Source of the DNA: an uncultured Clostridia bacterium
GTDB taxonomy: Bacteria > Bacillota > Clostridia > Oscillospirales > Acutalibacteraceae
DNA length: 64,000 bases
Assembly: GCA_947364045.1 (NCBI GenBank)
Contig: CANARN010000002.1
Coordinates: 1 to 64,000, forward strand
Direction of reading: 5' to 3'
The notes beneath the pieces were generated by a model. It did not search any database, had not been told where the DNA came from, and worked only from the letters and a program-made list of their open reading frames with translations. Positions 15,711 to 24,143 of the stretch are shown here, one piece after another. The translations under genes and the position numbers were made by a program. Every line of letters starts with the position of its first letter. Position 1 is the stretch's first letter.

Positions 15711-18227
15711 TTGAATTTTGAAAAGCTAAAGAACACCGCTTCAAACGCAAAAGTATACTGGAAGCGGCCTATGCCGGGACGTTATATGCCGTTTAAAGAA
15801 ATTTTCGCATATTCGTTTGGCGGAATCGGTATTTACTTTATGATTTACTGTGTTAACCAGTTAACATTGAGTACTACTAATGTTATTATCGGTAACGCAA
15901 TAGGTATCGGTCCTGACTTGATGTATATTTTATATATCATAGCTTTGATAGTGTCCTTTCCCGCTACTGCAATTCGCGCCAATATTATTGACAATGCGCG
16001 AAGCAAACAGGGAAAATACCGACCGTATATGCTCTCAATGGCTCTTCCGACCTGCCTTCTCGTTGTCGGTATGGTTATGGTGCCGTATGAGAAGATTGAA
16101 AGCCAGCTTGTAAAAGGAATTATTGTTCTTTTCTTCAACATAGGTTTCCAGTTTTTCTATATGTTCTTTTATGATTCATATGAAAATCTGATAATGGTTT
16201 TGTCGCCGGATACAACAGAGCGAAGCGACGTTCTCGGTATTAAATCGGTTGTTTATTCACTTGCTCCGTCCATCGCAACAGCTATATTGCCTGCATGCGC
16301 AAAGGCGCTTACAAACAATAACATTTTCGATATGAAGCTTTACAGAGTTCTCTTTCCGCCCTTCGCAATCCTCGGCGTTATAGCTTCGGTTTACATTTTC
16401 GCCAATACGCAGGAAAAAATTGTTCAGGCGCGTACTCACGTTGTACATATCAAATTCCTTGACGCTATCCGTGCCGTTGCCAAGAACAAGCTTTTCTGGG
16501 TTATTTCTCTTGCAGGTTGGGTTGGCTTCCTTGAAAACACTTACGGTAATATGCTTTCTTGGGCATATAACTATCATAACGACACCAAAACCGGTGTTAG
16601 TATGGGGCTTTATACCTTCATAACAATGTTCGTTGCGAATGCGAATATGTGGGGTATGATTGCCGCTCCGTTTGCTATACGTAAATGGGGCAAGAAAAAG
16701 GTGCTTATTGTTACAAATGCCATTAATGCAGGCTGTCTTGCGCTTCTTTATCCGATTGTTCAGGCACAGTCTCCGAAAATGATTTTGTATATGGCGTTCG
16801 TTCTCTTCGGCAACTATCTTATGACGTCCTTCGGCGTTATTCTTACTCCTGCTGTTAATGCGGATATCCGTGACTATCAGCAGTATATTACAGGCGAACG
16901 TATTGACGGTATGTTTGCGGCAGTCGGTCTTATAGGTACTATTATTACAGCGGCGACAAGCGGTATTGTACCTTCTGTATTTAAGTCACTCGGTATTAAC
17001 GATACTGTTTTAAAGGCGCGTACATCTGAAATTCTCATTGCGGCGGGCGACCGCGCGGCTGAGCTTGACAAAAACGCTGCCGGACTTCTTACTAACCCTT
17101 ATGATACGCTGTATCTCGGAGATATTTTCCATCAGGTATTTACCGTCATCGTTATTCTCTCCGTTATCGGCGCTATAATGAATGTTATACCGTATTTCTT
17201 CTATGATATGACAGAACAGCGTCAGCGCGCTATTGTTAAGGTGCTTCAGCTCCGCGCTATGTTTGAGGACTTCGGCAACGGACTTCTTAATGATAAAGAC
17301 ATTGTCAGCACCATTGAGATGATAGAGTTCTCTAAGAAAATGTATAATCAGGAATTAAAGGATATTAAGGCTCTTAAAGAGGCTAAAAAGAACGCGGCAA
17401 ACTCTGCCGAAAAGAAGCTTGCAAAGAGGGCAATTAAAGAAGCGCGGATTCATAACGATGATGTTGAAATTTCAAAAATCGTTATGGAAGAGCTTAATAA
17501 GTTTACAACTCCTGAGTGGCAGTTTAAACTCAGTGAGGCTGAAAAGCTTAATGCGGCAGGTCTTGACGGCTTGACAGCAGACTCATTTGAGTATCTTCAG
17601 GACGTTCTTGCAAATGCTAAGGCAATGTCTAAATCCACAAAGATTGAAAAGGAAGAGCGTTCCGCATCTATCACATCTGCAAAGAACCGTATTTACAGTA
17701 AAAAGACTATTGAAGAAAAGTATAACGGTAAAATTGAAGAGTTTGACGCAACAGTATTTGAAGCACTCTTTGAGCGTGAGGACGAAAACCTTGCGGCGCG
17801 TACTGCCCTTGAGGAAAAGATTGCTGCCGCTAAGACAAATATGAAGGAATATAAGTCAGCAGGCGATAAAGCGTATTTTGAAGAGCAGAAGAAGCTCATT
17901 GCAGAATACAAGAGTCAGATTGCAGAGCTTAAAAAAGAGAAGTCGGTTATCGATGCCGATATTAAAAAGGCAACTGACGAAAACTCTGTTTACAACCGTC
18001 TTGCAAAGCCTTATATCGATGCGAAAAACCTTGTGGCTCAAGCTGAAAATTATACTCACTATGAGGAAATCAAGGGTATGTATGATGAAGCTAAAGAGCG
18101 TTATGAAGCTCAGCTTCAGGCTGAAGAAGAAGCAGCCAAGGCTCTTGCTGCTGAGCAAAAGGCAGTAAAAGAAAAGATTAAGGCAGAAAAGGCAGCTAAA
18201 AAAGCAGAGAAATCTTCAAAGAAATAA
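15711..18227 (+). CDS. GPH/MFS-type sugar:cation symporter with long charged C-terminal tail
   Basis: 838 residues. The first 500 or so form a 12-helix transporter of the glycoside-pentoside-hexuronide (MelB-like) group, with an NARSKQGKYRPYMLSMALPT loop and DIRDYQQYITGERIDGMFAA, both typical of that family. From about residue 503 a tail of roughly 335 residues follows, rich in Lys, Glu and Ala, predicted coiled coil (RLAKPYIDAKNLVAQAENYT, then EAKERYEAQLQAEEEA) and ending in poly-Lys/Ala. GPH symporters normally stop near 450-500 residues. TTG 15711 has AGGGGGA upstream. The location after GH2 and GH95 suggests uptake of galactosides or fucosylated sugars. Confidence 0.88.
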   Translation: MNFEKLKNTASNAKVYWKRPMPGRYMPFKEIFAYSFGGIGIYFMIYCVNQLTLSTTNVIIGNAIGIGPDLMYILYIIALIVSFPATAIRANIIDNARSKQGKYRPYMLSMALPTCLLVVGMVMVPYEKIESQLVKGIIVLFFNIGFQFFYMFFYDSYENLIMVLSPDTTERSDVLGIKSVVYSLAPSIATAILPACAKALTNNNIFDMKLYRVLFPPFAILGVIASVYIFANTQEKIVQARTHVVHIKFLDAIRAVAKNKLFWVISLAGWVGFLENTYGNMLSWAYNYHNDTKTGVSMGLYTFITMFVANANMWGMIAAPFAIRKWGKKKVLIVTNAINAGCLALLYPIVQAQSPKMILYMAFVLFGNYLMTSFGVILTPAVNADIRDYQQYITGERIDGMFAAVGLIGTIITAATSGIVPSVFKSLGINDTVLKARTSEILIAAGDRAAELDKNAAGLLTNPYDTLYLGDIFHQVFTVIVILSVIGAIMNVIPYFFYDMTEQRQRAIVKVLQLRAMFEDFGNGLLNDKDIVSTIEMIEFSKKMYNQELKDIKALKEAKKNAANSAEKKLAKRAIKEARIHNDDVEISKIVMEELNKFTTPEWQFKLSEAEKLNAAGLDGLTADSFEYLQDVLANAKAMSKSTKIEKEERSASITSAKNRIYSKKTIEEKYNGKIEEFDATVFEALFEREDENLAARTALEEKIAAAKTNMKEYKSAGDKAYFEEQKKLIAEYKSQIAELKKEKSVIDADIKKATDENSVYNRLAKPYIDAKNLVAQAENYTHYEEIKGMYDEAKERYEAQLQAEEEAAKALAAEQKAVKEKIKAEKAAKKAEKSSKK

Positions 18228-18308
18228 TTCAGAGTAAATGCCGAATCTTTTATCTGTAATGTAAGACGAAGTTTTTTCAAAAGCGTCTGTAAAAAATGAA
18301 AAATTTAG

Positions 18309-18338
18309 GAACTCAGCTTTTTGCTGGGTTCTTATTTT
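18309..18338 (+). terminator. Terminator after the GPH symporter
   Basis: GAACTCAGC (18309-18317) pairs with GCTGGGTTC (18323-18331), one G-T pair, followed by TTATTTT. Confidence 0.8.
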
Positions 18339-18412
18339 CTGTTTCGCGCATTTGTTATATAATTTCTCTTAAAAAGCCGCAAAATAAAAATTATGATTTC
18401 TTATAACAGGTA

Positions 18413-18441
18413 TTGACAAATTTTGAATAAAGGCTGATAAT
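18413..18441 (+). promoter_or_regulatory. mgtE promoter
   Basis: TTGACA (18413-18418) and GATAAT (18436-18441) with a 17-base spacer. It lies about 240 bases before the mgtE ATG, leaving a long transcribed leader. A second -10-like TATAAT at 18471 lacks a well-placed -35. Confidence 0.7.
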
Positions 18442-18504
18442 ATATGTATATTGTTTTCAGCTTGTGCTGTTATAATATGTTGAAAATGAATTTGTACAGT
18501 ATTT

Positions 18505-18540
18505 AATTGCACTTTTGCGTTTGGCAATTGTGCGTTTTTT
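18505..18540 (+). terminator. Terminator-like hairpin in the mgtE leader
   Basis: AATTGC (18505-18510) can pair with GCAATT (18524-18529), or GCAC (18509-18512) with GTGC (18530-18533) plus TTGC/GCAA inside. Both are followed by GTTTTTT (18534-18540). It lies between promoter and leader ORF and could act as an attenuator; the stem is modest. Confidence 0.45.
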
Positions 18541-18567
18541 CGGATATTTAAAAAAGAGGTGAGAATT

Positions 18568-18636
18568 GTGGACGCGTCCGGAAGTACATCAGTGAAACCC
18601 CCGAGTATTAACTGCGGATTTGTTCCGCAATTCTGA
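18568..18636 (+). CDS. Putative 22-codon mgtE leader peptide
   Basis: A short ORF begins with GTG at 18568, six bases after a good AGAGGTG ribosome site, and ends with TGA at 18634-18636. The peptide would read (M)DASGSTSVKPPSINCGFV, then PQF. It has an early acidic residue and a Lys-Pro-Pro motif at codons 10-12. Proline/acidic-rich leader peptides upstream of Mg2+ transporter genes, such as mgtL in enterobacteria, sense low Mg2+ through ribosome destabilisation; that precedent plus the overlapping RNA hairpin suggests a similar role here. The ORF overlaps the 5' arm of the hairpin at 18591-18655. Expression is not shown by sequence alone. Confidence 0.55.
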   Translation: MDASGSTSVKPPSINCGFVPQF

Positions 18637-18680
18637 ATACTCACTGTGTTTCACTCTATTATTTTTCAAAGGGAGTGAAA
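18591..18680 (+). promoter_or_regulatory. Mutually exclusive hairpins controlling the mgtE ribosome site
   Basis: Hairpin 1 stacks three stems: AGTGAAAC (18591-18598)/GTTTCACT (18648-18655), GAGTATT (18603-18609)/AATACTC (18636-18642), and TGCGGA (18613-18618)/TCCGCA (18624-18629). The same 3' arm TTTCACT (18649-18655) is also complementary to AGTGAAA at 18674-18680, which overlaps the end of the mgtE ribosome site AAAGGGAG (18668-18675). The two pairings exclude each other, and the 5' arm of hairpin 1 lies inside the leader ORF. No M-box consensus is present. Confidence 0.6.
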
Positions 18681-18683
18681 ACT

Positions 18684-20039
18684 ATGACTGAAATGTTTGA
18701 AGCAGTTGTTGAGAACATTAAAGACCTTCTGCACTCAAAAAATTGGGCAAAGCTTAAAATCATTCTTGAAGATATGAACGAGCAGGACATTGCCGAGCTG
18801 TTTATGGAGCTTGAGGAGCGTGACCTTACTTTAATTTACAGGCTTCTTCCCAAAGAGCTTGCTGCAGAGGTTTTTGTTAATATGGAGCCTGAGTATCAGG
18901 AAGCGCTTATCCGCGCTTTTTCCGACTCTGAGCTTCGAGAAGTGCTTGACGAGCTTTATATTGACGACGCTGTTGATATGATTGAGGAAATGCCCGCAAC
19001 ACTTGTAAAACGAATATTAAAGCATACCGACCCCGAAATGCGCAAGAGCATAAATGAAATTCTGCGTTATCCCGAAGACTCGGCAGGCAGTATTATGACC
19101 ACCGAGTACGTTGACCTCAAACGTAATATGACCGTTTCGGACGCATTTACCCGTATTCGCAGAACAGGCGTTGACAAAGAAACGATTTATACCTGTTACG
19201 TTACAGACAGCAAGCGAAAGCTTAAGGGTGTTGTTACCGCAAAGGACCTTTTACTTTCTGATGAGAACGATTTGATTCGTGATATTATGGAAACAAATGT
19301 TATTTCTGTTTCCACGGTTGAGGATAAAGAAAAGGTTGCAGACATCTTCCAAAAGTACGATTTTCTTGCCCTTCCCGTTGTCGACGGCGAGGAAAGACTT
19401 GTAGGAATTGTTACTGTTGACGACGCTATCGACGTTTTGCAGGAGGAAACGACTGAGGATATTGAAAAAATGGCGGCTATTACGCCTACCGATAAGCCGT
19501 ACCTAAAAATGAGCGTTTTTGAAACCTATAAAAAGCGTATACCGTGGCTTATGCTTTTGATGGTGTCCGCAACCTTTACGGAGAAAATTATAAATCATTT
19601 TGAGGGTGCGCTGACAGCCTGTGTGGCGCTTACGGCATTTATCCCGATGCTGACAGGTACTTGCGGCAATTGCGGGGCGCAGTCCTCCGCAACAATAATC
19701 CGAGGAATGTCATTGGGCGACATTCAGTTCAGAGATACCTTTAAGGTTATAATGAAAGAAATGATGATAGCGCTGGCTTGCGGCTTCACACTTGCGTGCG
19801 TTAATTTTGCAAAGCTTATGATTTTTGACGATGTAGGCGTATTTGTGGCATTGGCAGTCAGCGTTACAATGCTGATGGCGGTTGTATTCGCAAAGGTTGT
19901 CGGCTCAATTCTTCCCGTATTTGCCAAAAAAATCGGCTTTGACCCGGCAGTTATGTCAAGTCCGTTTATTTCAACTATTGTTGACGCAGTAACTCTTTTA
20001 ATTTATTTTACCATCGCAAGCGCGATTCTGAAGCTGTAA
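18684..20039 (+). CDS. mgtE: Magnesium transporter MgtE
   Basis: 451-residue Mg2+ channel of the MgtE family. Domain order: N-terminal superhelical domain (about residues 10-130, with EELDxLYIDDAVDMIEEMP-like repeats), tandem CBS domains (about 135-255, PEDSAGSIMTTEYVDL and VVDGEERLVGIVTVDDAIDV), plug helix, then five transmembrane helices with the pore region ALTAFIPMLTGTCGNCGAQS and DPAVMSSPFISTIVDAV. Both cytosolic domains are known to bind Mg2+ and gate the channel. ATG 18684 follows GGGAG; the in-frame GTG nine bases earlier lies inside that site. Its long leader suggests additional expression control. Confidence 0.96.
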   Translation: MTEMFEAVVENIKDLLHSKNWAKLKIILEDMNEQDIAELFMELEERDLTLIYRLLPKELAAEVFVNMEPEYQEALIRAFSDSELREVLDELYIDDAVDMIEEMPATLVKRILKHTDPEMRKSINEILRYPEDSAGSIMTTEYVDLKRNMTVSDAFTRIRRTGVDKETIYTCYVTDSKRKLKGVVTAKDLLLSDENDLIRDIMETNVISVSTVEDKEKVADIFQKYDFLALPVVDGEERLVGIVTVDDAIDVLQEETTEDIEKMAAITPTDKPYLKMSVFETYKKRIPWLMLLMVSATFTEKIINHFEGALTACVALTAFIPMLTGTCGNCGAQSSATIIRGMSLGDIQFRDTFKVIMKEMMIALACGFTLACVNFAKLMIFDDVGVFVALAVSVTMLMAVVFAKVVGSILPVFAKKIGFDPAVMSSPFISTIVDAVTLLIYFTIASAILKL

Positions 20040-20045
20040 TAATTT

Positions 20046-20076
20046 ATCCCATATCTAATACGGTATGGGATATTTT
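20046..20076 (+). terminator. Terminator after mgtE
   Basis: ATCCCATA (20046-20053) pairs with TATGGGAT (20064-20071), followed by ATTTT. It sits six bases after the mgtE stop. Confidence 0.75.
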
Positions 20077-20184
20077 ACTGCTCTTATTTTCATTGACTTT
20101 TATTGTCGAATAAAGTATTATATAATATATAAACATATAAATTATAACCAATTTTGTTTTTTTAGCTTTTTTAGGGTGATAATA

Positions 20185-21495
20185 ATGAGAAGAATATATA
20201 AAGCAGCCGCCGTGTCCACGGTAATGGCAATAATAATGTCGGTTTTGTTTATGTTTTCGGCCTCTGCCGCAAGCGTAAGGTATTCAGTAACCGGCGCGAG
20301 CGGAGCAAAAGGCGACACCGTAACAGTCAGCGTAAGGCTTTCTTCCGATGTTAAGATTTGGGGCGCAAATGTAAGTCTCAGTTTTAATTCAAATGAACTT
20401 CAGTACGTAAGTTCGGCAAAGGGCGGCCTGATTTCAGGCGGCAGTCTTAACAGAAGCGGTTCGAGAATAAATTTTTCGGGAATGTATAACGGTAAAAGCG
20501 GAACAGTGTTTACCGCAACCTTTAAAATTTTAAAGGATTCCGGCTCTTCATCTCTCTCTCTTTCAAGCTCAGAAAATACAGACGAAAACGGCAAGGTGTA
20601 TTCCTGCTCGGCAAGCGGAGCAAATATAACAGTGACAAAAGCCGTTACGGGTGTTTCACTTAACACCGGCAGTGTTACTCTTAAAAAAGGCGAAACCGCA
20701 CAGTTGAATGCAACTGTCACTCCATCTGACGCGACCAACAGAACTGTAAAATATACCTCGTCAAATACAAAGGTTGCGACTGTTTCGGGCAGCGGCAAAA
20801 TAACCGCTGTGGGCGGCGGTACGGCTAAAATCACTGCAACAGCAGGCGGAAAAAGCGCTGTTTGCAATGTAAAGGTAAATGTTAAGCAAACAGGAATTAC
20901 CGTTTCGGGCGCTAAGGACAGAACGGTAGGCGAGGGTTCGTCATTAAAGCTTTCCGTCGTAAAGGTACCTGCCGATGCCACTGACAGCTATGCAGTAGCT
21001 TGGTCTTCATCTGATAACGGAATAGCAACGGTTTCGGCTAACGGTACTGTTACGGGTGTGAAAATCGGCTCGGCGGTCATTACTGCGACATCAAACGGCT
21101 GGAAAGCGGTTTACAATATAACGGTTACCGAAAAAACCTCGGAATCCGAAAGTGAAAGCTCGTCAGACAACATAACGGACAGTACTTCAAATGAATCTAC
21201 AACTGCTGACATTTCCGAAAGCGCTTCCGAAAGTACATCTTCGGCAGAGTTGACGGATAAAAACAGTGACAAATCTAATCCTTTAAAAAAAGTATTTAAC
21301 GCAATATTCGGTAAAGATGACGGCGAGGAACCGAAAACGGTTACAAAGAGCTATCATTATGCAATGCTTGCTTTGGTGGGCGTTGTAACGGCGCTCGTTT
21401 CCGTTCCTGTAACGGCGCTTGTAACATCAAGTATTTGTAAAAGTAAATTTAAAAATAAAGATGAAGAAGACCCATTCGGTCAAAACAGAGAATAA
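20185..21495 (+). CDS. Membrane-anchored cohesin/BIG2 surface protein
   Basis: 436 residues. A signal peptide (residues 1-28, ending SASAA) is followed by a cohesin-like beta-sandwich (about 29-150: VTVSVRLSSDVKIWGANVSL, SGTVFTATFKIL). Two bacterial Ig-like group 2 domains follow (about 152-230 and 235-315, each with ATVS..G..TAV/TGV..G.A.ITAT). Then come a Ser/Glu/Thr-rich linker (318-370), one transmembrane helix near 395-417 and a short charged cytosolic tail. ATG 20185 follows AGGGTGAT. Cohesins usually bind dockerins of cellulosome-like enzymes, but no dockerin is encoded in this window. It lies 10 bases upstream of nfo. Confidence 0.83.
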   Translation: MRRIYKAAAVSTVMAIIMSVLFMFSASAASVRYSVTGASGAKGDTVTVSVRLSSDVKIWGANVSLSFNSNELQYVSSAKGGLISGGSLNRSGSRINFSGMYNGKSGTVFTATFKILKDSGSSSLSLSSSENTDENGKVYSCSASGANITVTKAVTGVSLNTGSVTLKKGETAQLNATVTPSDATNRTVKYTSSNTKVATVSGSGKITAVGGGTAKITATAGGKSAVCNVKVNVKQTGITVSGAKDRTVGEGSSLKLSVVKVPADATDSYAVAWSSSDNGIATVSANGTVTGVKIGSAVITATSNGWKAVYNITVTEKTSESESESSSDNITDSTSNESTTADISESASESTSSAELTDKNSDKSNPLKKVFNAIFGKDDGEEPKTVTKSYHYAMLALVGVVTALVSVPVTALVTSSICKSKFKNKDEEDPFGQNRE

Positions 21496-21505
21496 GAGGT
21501 AAAGT

Positions 21506-22336
21506 ATGCTAAATATCGGTTGCCATTTGTCAGCTTCAAAAGGCTTTTTAAATATGGGTAAAACCGCAATTGAACTCGGCGGTAATACATTTCAGTTCTT
21601 TACACGCAATCCACGCGGCGGCAGCGCTAAAGACATTGACCCTGAAGACGCAAAGGCGCTCATTTCGCTGATGCAGGAAAACTCATTTGCAAAAATCCTT
21701 GCCCATGCGCCGTACACTCTAAATGCCTGTGCGAAAGTGCCGAGTATTCGCGAGTTTGCTTACAATACTATGCTTGACGATTTAAAGCGTATGGAATATG
21801 TGCCGGGCAATATGTATAATTTTCATCCGGGAAGCCACGTTGGGCAGGGCGTGGAAACCGGTATTGAGCTTATTTCCGATTTGCTTAACTCAATTCTTTC
21901 TGAGAGCCAAACGACTACCGTTTTGCTTGAAACAATGGCGGGCAAGGGGAGCGAGGTCGGTTCTCGTTTTGAGGAGCTTCGTGAAATAATCGACCGTGTC
22001 GAGTTAAAGGATAAAATGGGCGTGTGTCTTGACACCTGTCACGTTAATGACGCAGGATATGACATCGTAAATGACTTAGACGGAGTTTTAACCGAGTTTG
22101 ACAATGTAATCGGTCTTGACAGACTCAAGGCCCTCCACCTTAATGACAGCAAAAATCCTTTGGGCGCACATAAGGACAGACACGAAAAAATAGGCGAGGG
22201 TTATATAGGCACAGATGCATTCGAAAGAATAGTTAACCACCCCGTGTTAAAGGATTTGCCTATGTTTCTTGAAACACCCAATGAGCTTCCGGGCTACGCT
22301 GAGGAAATCAAGCTGTTGAAATCACTATGTAAATAA
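21506..22336 (+). CDS. nfo: Deoxyribonuclease IV (endonuclease IV)
   Basis: 276-residue AP endonuclease of base-excision repair that cuts 5' to abasic sites using three metal ions. The family signature segments are present: [10 protein letters not shown] at the start, [20 protein letters not shown] with the metal-binding glutamate, [15 protein letters not shown] and [20 protein letters not shown], and FLETP at the end. The length is typical. ATG 21506 follows AGAGGTAAAGT. It lies downstream of the cohesin protein gene, probably in one transcript, and shares a bidirectional terminator with the convergent gene. Confidence 0.96.
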   Translation: MLNIGCHLSASKGFLNMGKTAIELGGNTFQFFTRNPRGGSAKDIDPEDAKALISLMQENSFAKILAHAPYTLNACAKVPSIREFAYNTMLDDLKRMEYVPGNMYNFHPGSHVGQGVETGIELISDLLNSILSESQTTTVLLETMAGKGSEVGSRFEELREIIDRVELKDKMGVCLDTCHVNDAGYDIVNDLDGVLTEFDNVIGLDRLKALHLNDSKNPLGAHKDRHEKIGEGYIGTDAFERIVNHPVLKDLPMFLETPNELPGYAEEIKLLKSLCK

Positions 22337-22352
22337 AAATTACAGAAAAAAT

Positions 22353-22380
22353 AAAAGCGGTTCGAGAATGAACCGCTTTT
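22353..22380. terminator. Bidirectional terminator between nfo and the convergent gene
   Basis: AAAAGCGGTTC (22353-22363) and GAACCGCTTTT (22370-22380) form a perfect 11-bp stem with A- and T-rich ends, so it should work on both strands. Confidence 0.88.
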
Positions 22381-22395
22381 GCATTATATAAAGAT

Positions 22396-22950
22396 TTATT
22401 CAAATTCGTATAAATCAATTACGCTGTCAATTTCCTGCTTTGCAAATTCAAAAAGATTTTTGCCCAGCTTTGCAAATTCAGGACTCTCGCAAATCATGGC
22501 AAATGCCTTTCCGATTTCATCTGCAATATCGGCGCTTTTTCGTAACGCTAAATAGTAAAAGCTGTATTCTGCGCCGTCGTCCAGCCTGTCATAAAACTCA
22601 AACGCATTCTCTTTTACAGTGTCGTACATTCTGTTTACAGCAGTGTTTGAAAGGAGAGGAGAGGGAAGCGAATGATTAATGCAGTACTCCGCTGTGAAAG
22701 CGAGCAAAACCTTGATTTGATACATAATATCGGCGTCGAAATCCAATGTGCCGACCTCTTTTGAAAGGTCCTTTATCATTTTTTCTTCGTCTACAAAAAT
22801 ATCCGCAAGGTGCTTGCCGAGCGCTTTAGCCTTTTCTGAATTGCCGTTACTTCTGTGACGCTTCATTTCAGCAATAACCGAAACCTCGTCAAAATTTTCC
22901 TCAGCCTTTCCCTTGTCATTAAAAATTTTAATATCGCTGTCGTCAAGCAT
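22396..22950 (-). CDS. Conserved hypothetical protein, helical, unknown
   Basis: 184 residues I cannot assign. The composition is acidic and helical, without signal peptide, membrane segment or cysteine cluster; the middle (MYQIKVLLAFTAEYCINHSL) and the end (KLGKNLFEFAKQEIDSVIDL) look like amphipathic helices. I start at ATG 22950, which is correctly spaced from GGGG; a TTG nine bases upstream touches the ribosome site. It follows the PHP phosphoesterase gene by 24 bases on the same strand, so it is probably translated from the same mRNA. The two could cooperate, but no direct evidence shows it. Confidence 0.75.
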   Translation of the reverse strand: MLDDSDIKIFNDKGKAEENFDEVSVIAEMKRHRSNGNSEKAKALGKHLADIFVDEEKMIKDLSKEVGTLDFDADIMYQIKVLLAFTAEYCINHSLPSPLLSNTAVNRMYDTVKENAFEFYDRLDDGAEYSFYYLALRKSADIADEIGKAFAMICESPEFAKLGKNLFEFAKQEIDSVIDLYEFE

Positions 22951-22974
22951 AAAATTCAATTCCCCTTTATTGTT

Positions 22975-23859
22975 TTAGGCGTCTGCCGTAGCTTCGGATT
23001 TTTGCGCCATTTTCTTTTGAAGACGCTTTTGCTTTGCTTTGTATGTGAGCAATGCGTGCAACTCGTCGTCAGACGCGGTATAGTCGCCTAATGAAACCTT
23101 ATACTCATTGTAAAGCCCGTGAAAATCGCTTCCGCCTGTTACAAGTAATTTGGCTTTAGATGCAATTTTTCGCAAATTTGCCTGCTGCTCTTCGTTTGCG
23201 CTTGGATGGTTTACTTCAATTCCGTCAATACCCATTTTGATTATATCGTCAATGCTGTCCACACAGTCCGAACGGTACGGATGTGCCAAAACCGCAATTC
23301 CGCCCGCTTCGTGAATTGAATCAATAACAGCTTTTGTGCTTTCATATTTCGGCACAATAAGAATATTATTTTCACTCTTTTTTGTGAAAAGCTCTTCGTA
23401 AAGCTCGCCGTTAAAGCAGTCTGCGTAGCCGCATTCAATAAGCGACTGCATAATGTGCTTTTTAAAAAGATTTGTTGAGCCTGTGGCGCATTTTGCAATA
23501 AACTCAGTCGGAATGTTATAACGCTTTGCTGTTTGAAGCATCATAAAGTGCGAAGCTCTTTTGCGAGCCTGTGAGTTACGTTTGCAAAGACCCTCAAGCA
23601 TATCGGGAGAGTCGGGAAGGTAGCAAAGGATATGAACATTTTTGTCTGCCTCCTCAAGAGTAGAGGAGAATTCAACTCCGGGAATAACCTGAAGACCGTG
23701 CCGCGCGCCTATAACCTTTCCTCTGACAGTACCCGCAAGGCAGTCATGGTCGGTTATGGCAATTGTACTAAGTCCTTTTTTTAATGCAAATGCAATGATT
23801 TCTTCAATGCCGAGTGACCCGTCAGAAAGTCTTGTGTGACAGTGTAAATCTCCGCTCAA
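22975..23859 (-). CDS. PHP-domain phosphoesterase
   Basis: 294 residues of the polymerase-and-histidinol-phosphatase superfamily, close to the YciV/RNase AM (3',5'-nucleotide bisphosphate phosphatase) type. Four PHP motifs are visible: DLHCHTRLSDGS at the start, ITDHDCLAG, PGVEFSS and, later, LAHPYR and GSDFHG. These histidines and aspartates coordinate the catalytic metals. A lysine-rich C-terminal tail follows. TTG 23859 is chosen because GGAGGG lies seven bases upstream. The gene stands first in a two-gene minus-strand unit. The 284-base upstream gap is AT-rich and holds its promoter region and the terminator of the next gene. Confidence 0.9.
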   Translation of the reverse strand: MSGDLHCHTRLSDGSLGIEEIIAFALKKGLSTIAITDHDCLAGTVRGKVIGARHGLQVIPGVEFSSTLEEADKNVHILCYLPDSPDMLEGLCKRNSQARKRASHFMMLQTAKRYNIPTEFIAKCATGSTNLFKKHIMQSLIECGYADCFNGELYEELFTKKSENNILIVPKYESTKAVIDSIHEAGGIAVLAHPYRSDCVDSIDDIIKMGIDGIEVNHPSANEEQQANLRKIASKAKLLVTGGSDFHGLYNEYKVSLGDYTASDDELHALLTYKAKQKRLQKKMAQKSEATADA

Positions 23860-24085
23860 AATATATCCCTCCGAAAAACAACGTTAAAAAGGCGTAAATA
23901 CCCTCAATATATAATATGATTATATACCATATATGCGAAAAAATCAAGTAAAATGTTGAATATTTGTCAAAAATAGTAATAAATCATCTTAAATTAAGTT
24001 AATATATATAAATTTTGGGCTATATTTCCACATTTTGCACAAACAAACTATAGATTAAAACTAACTTAATGCTGTTGTTTGGGAG

Positions 24086-24123
24086 AAAAACAAAAACAGC
24101 GGAAAACATACCGTTAACCGCTG
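24086..24123 (-). terminator. Terminator of the thrS-metallophosphoesterase unit
   Basis: On the minus strand CAGCGG/CCGCTG (24097-24102 and 24118-24123) form the stem, followed by TTTTTGTTTTT (24086-24096). Confidence 0.75.
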
Positions 24124-24143
24124 CTTTTGGATAGTAATTAATA

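Noticed and set aside
18540..18683. M-box (ykoK) magnesium riboswitch before mgtE
   Set aside because: Conserved M-box stretches are absent and the region is too short after the leader ORF; the alternative-hairpin model fits better.
20400..20981. 193-codon minus-strand open frame
   Set aside because: Antisense to the cohesin/BIG2 domains; valine/threonine/proline-rich mirror of repeat codons, no start signals.
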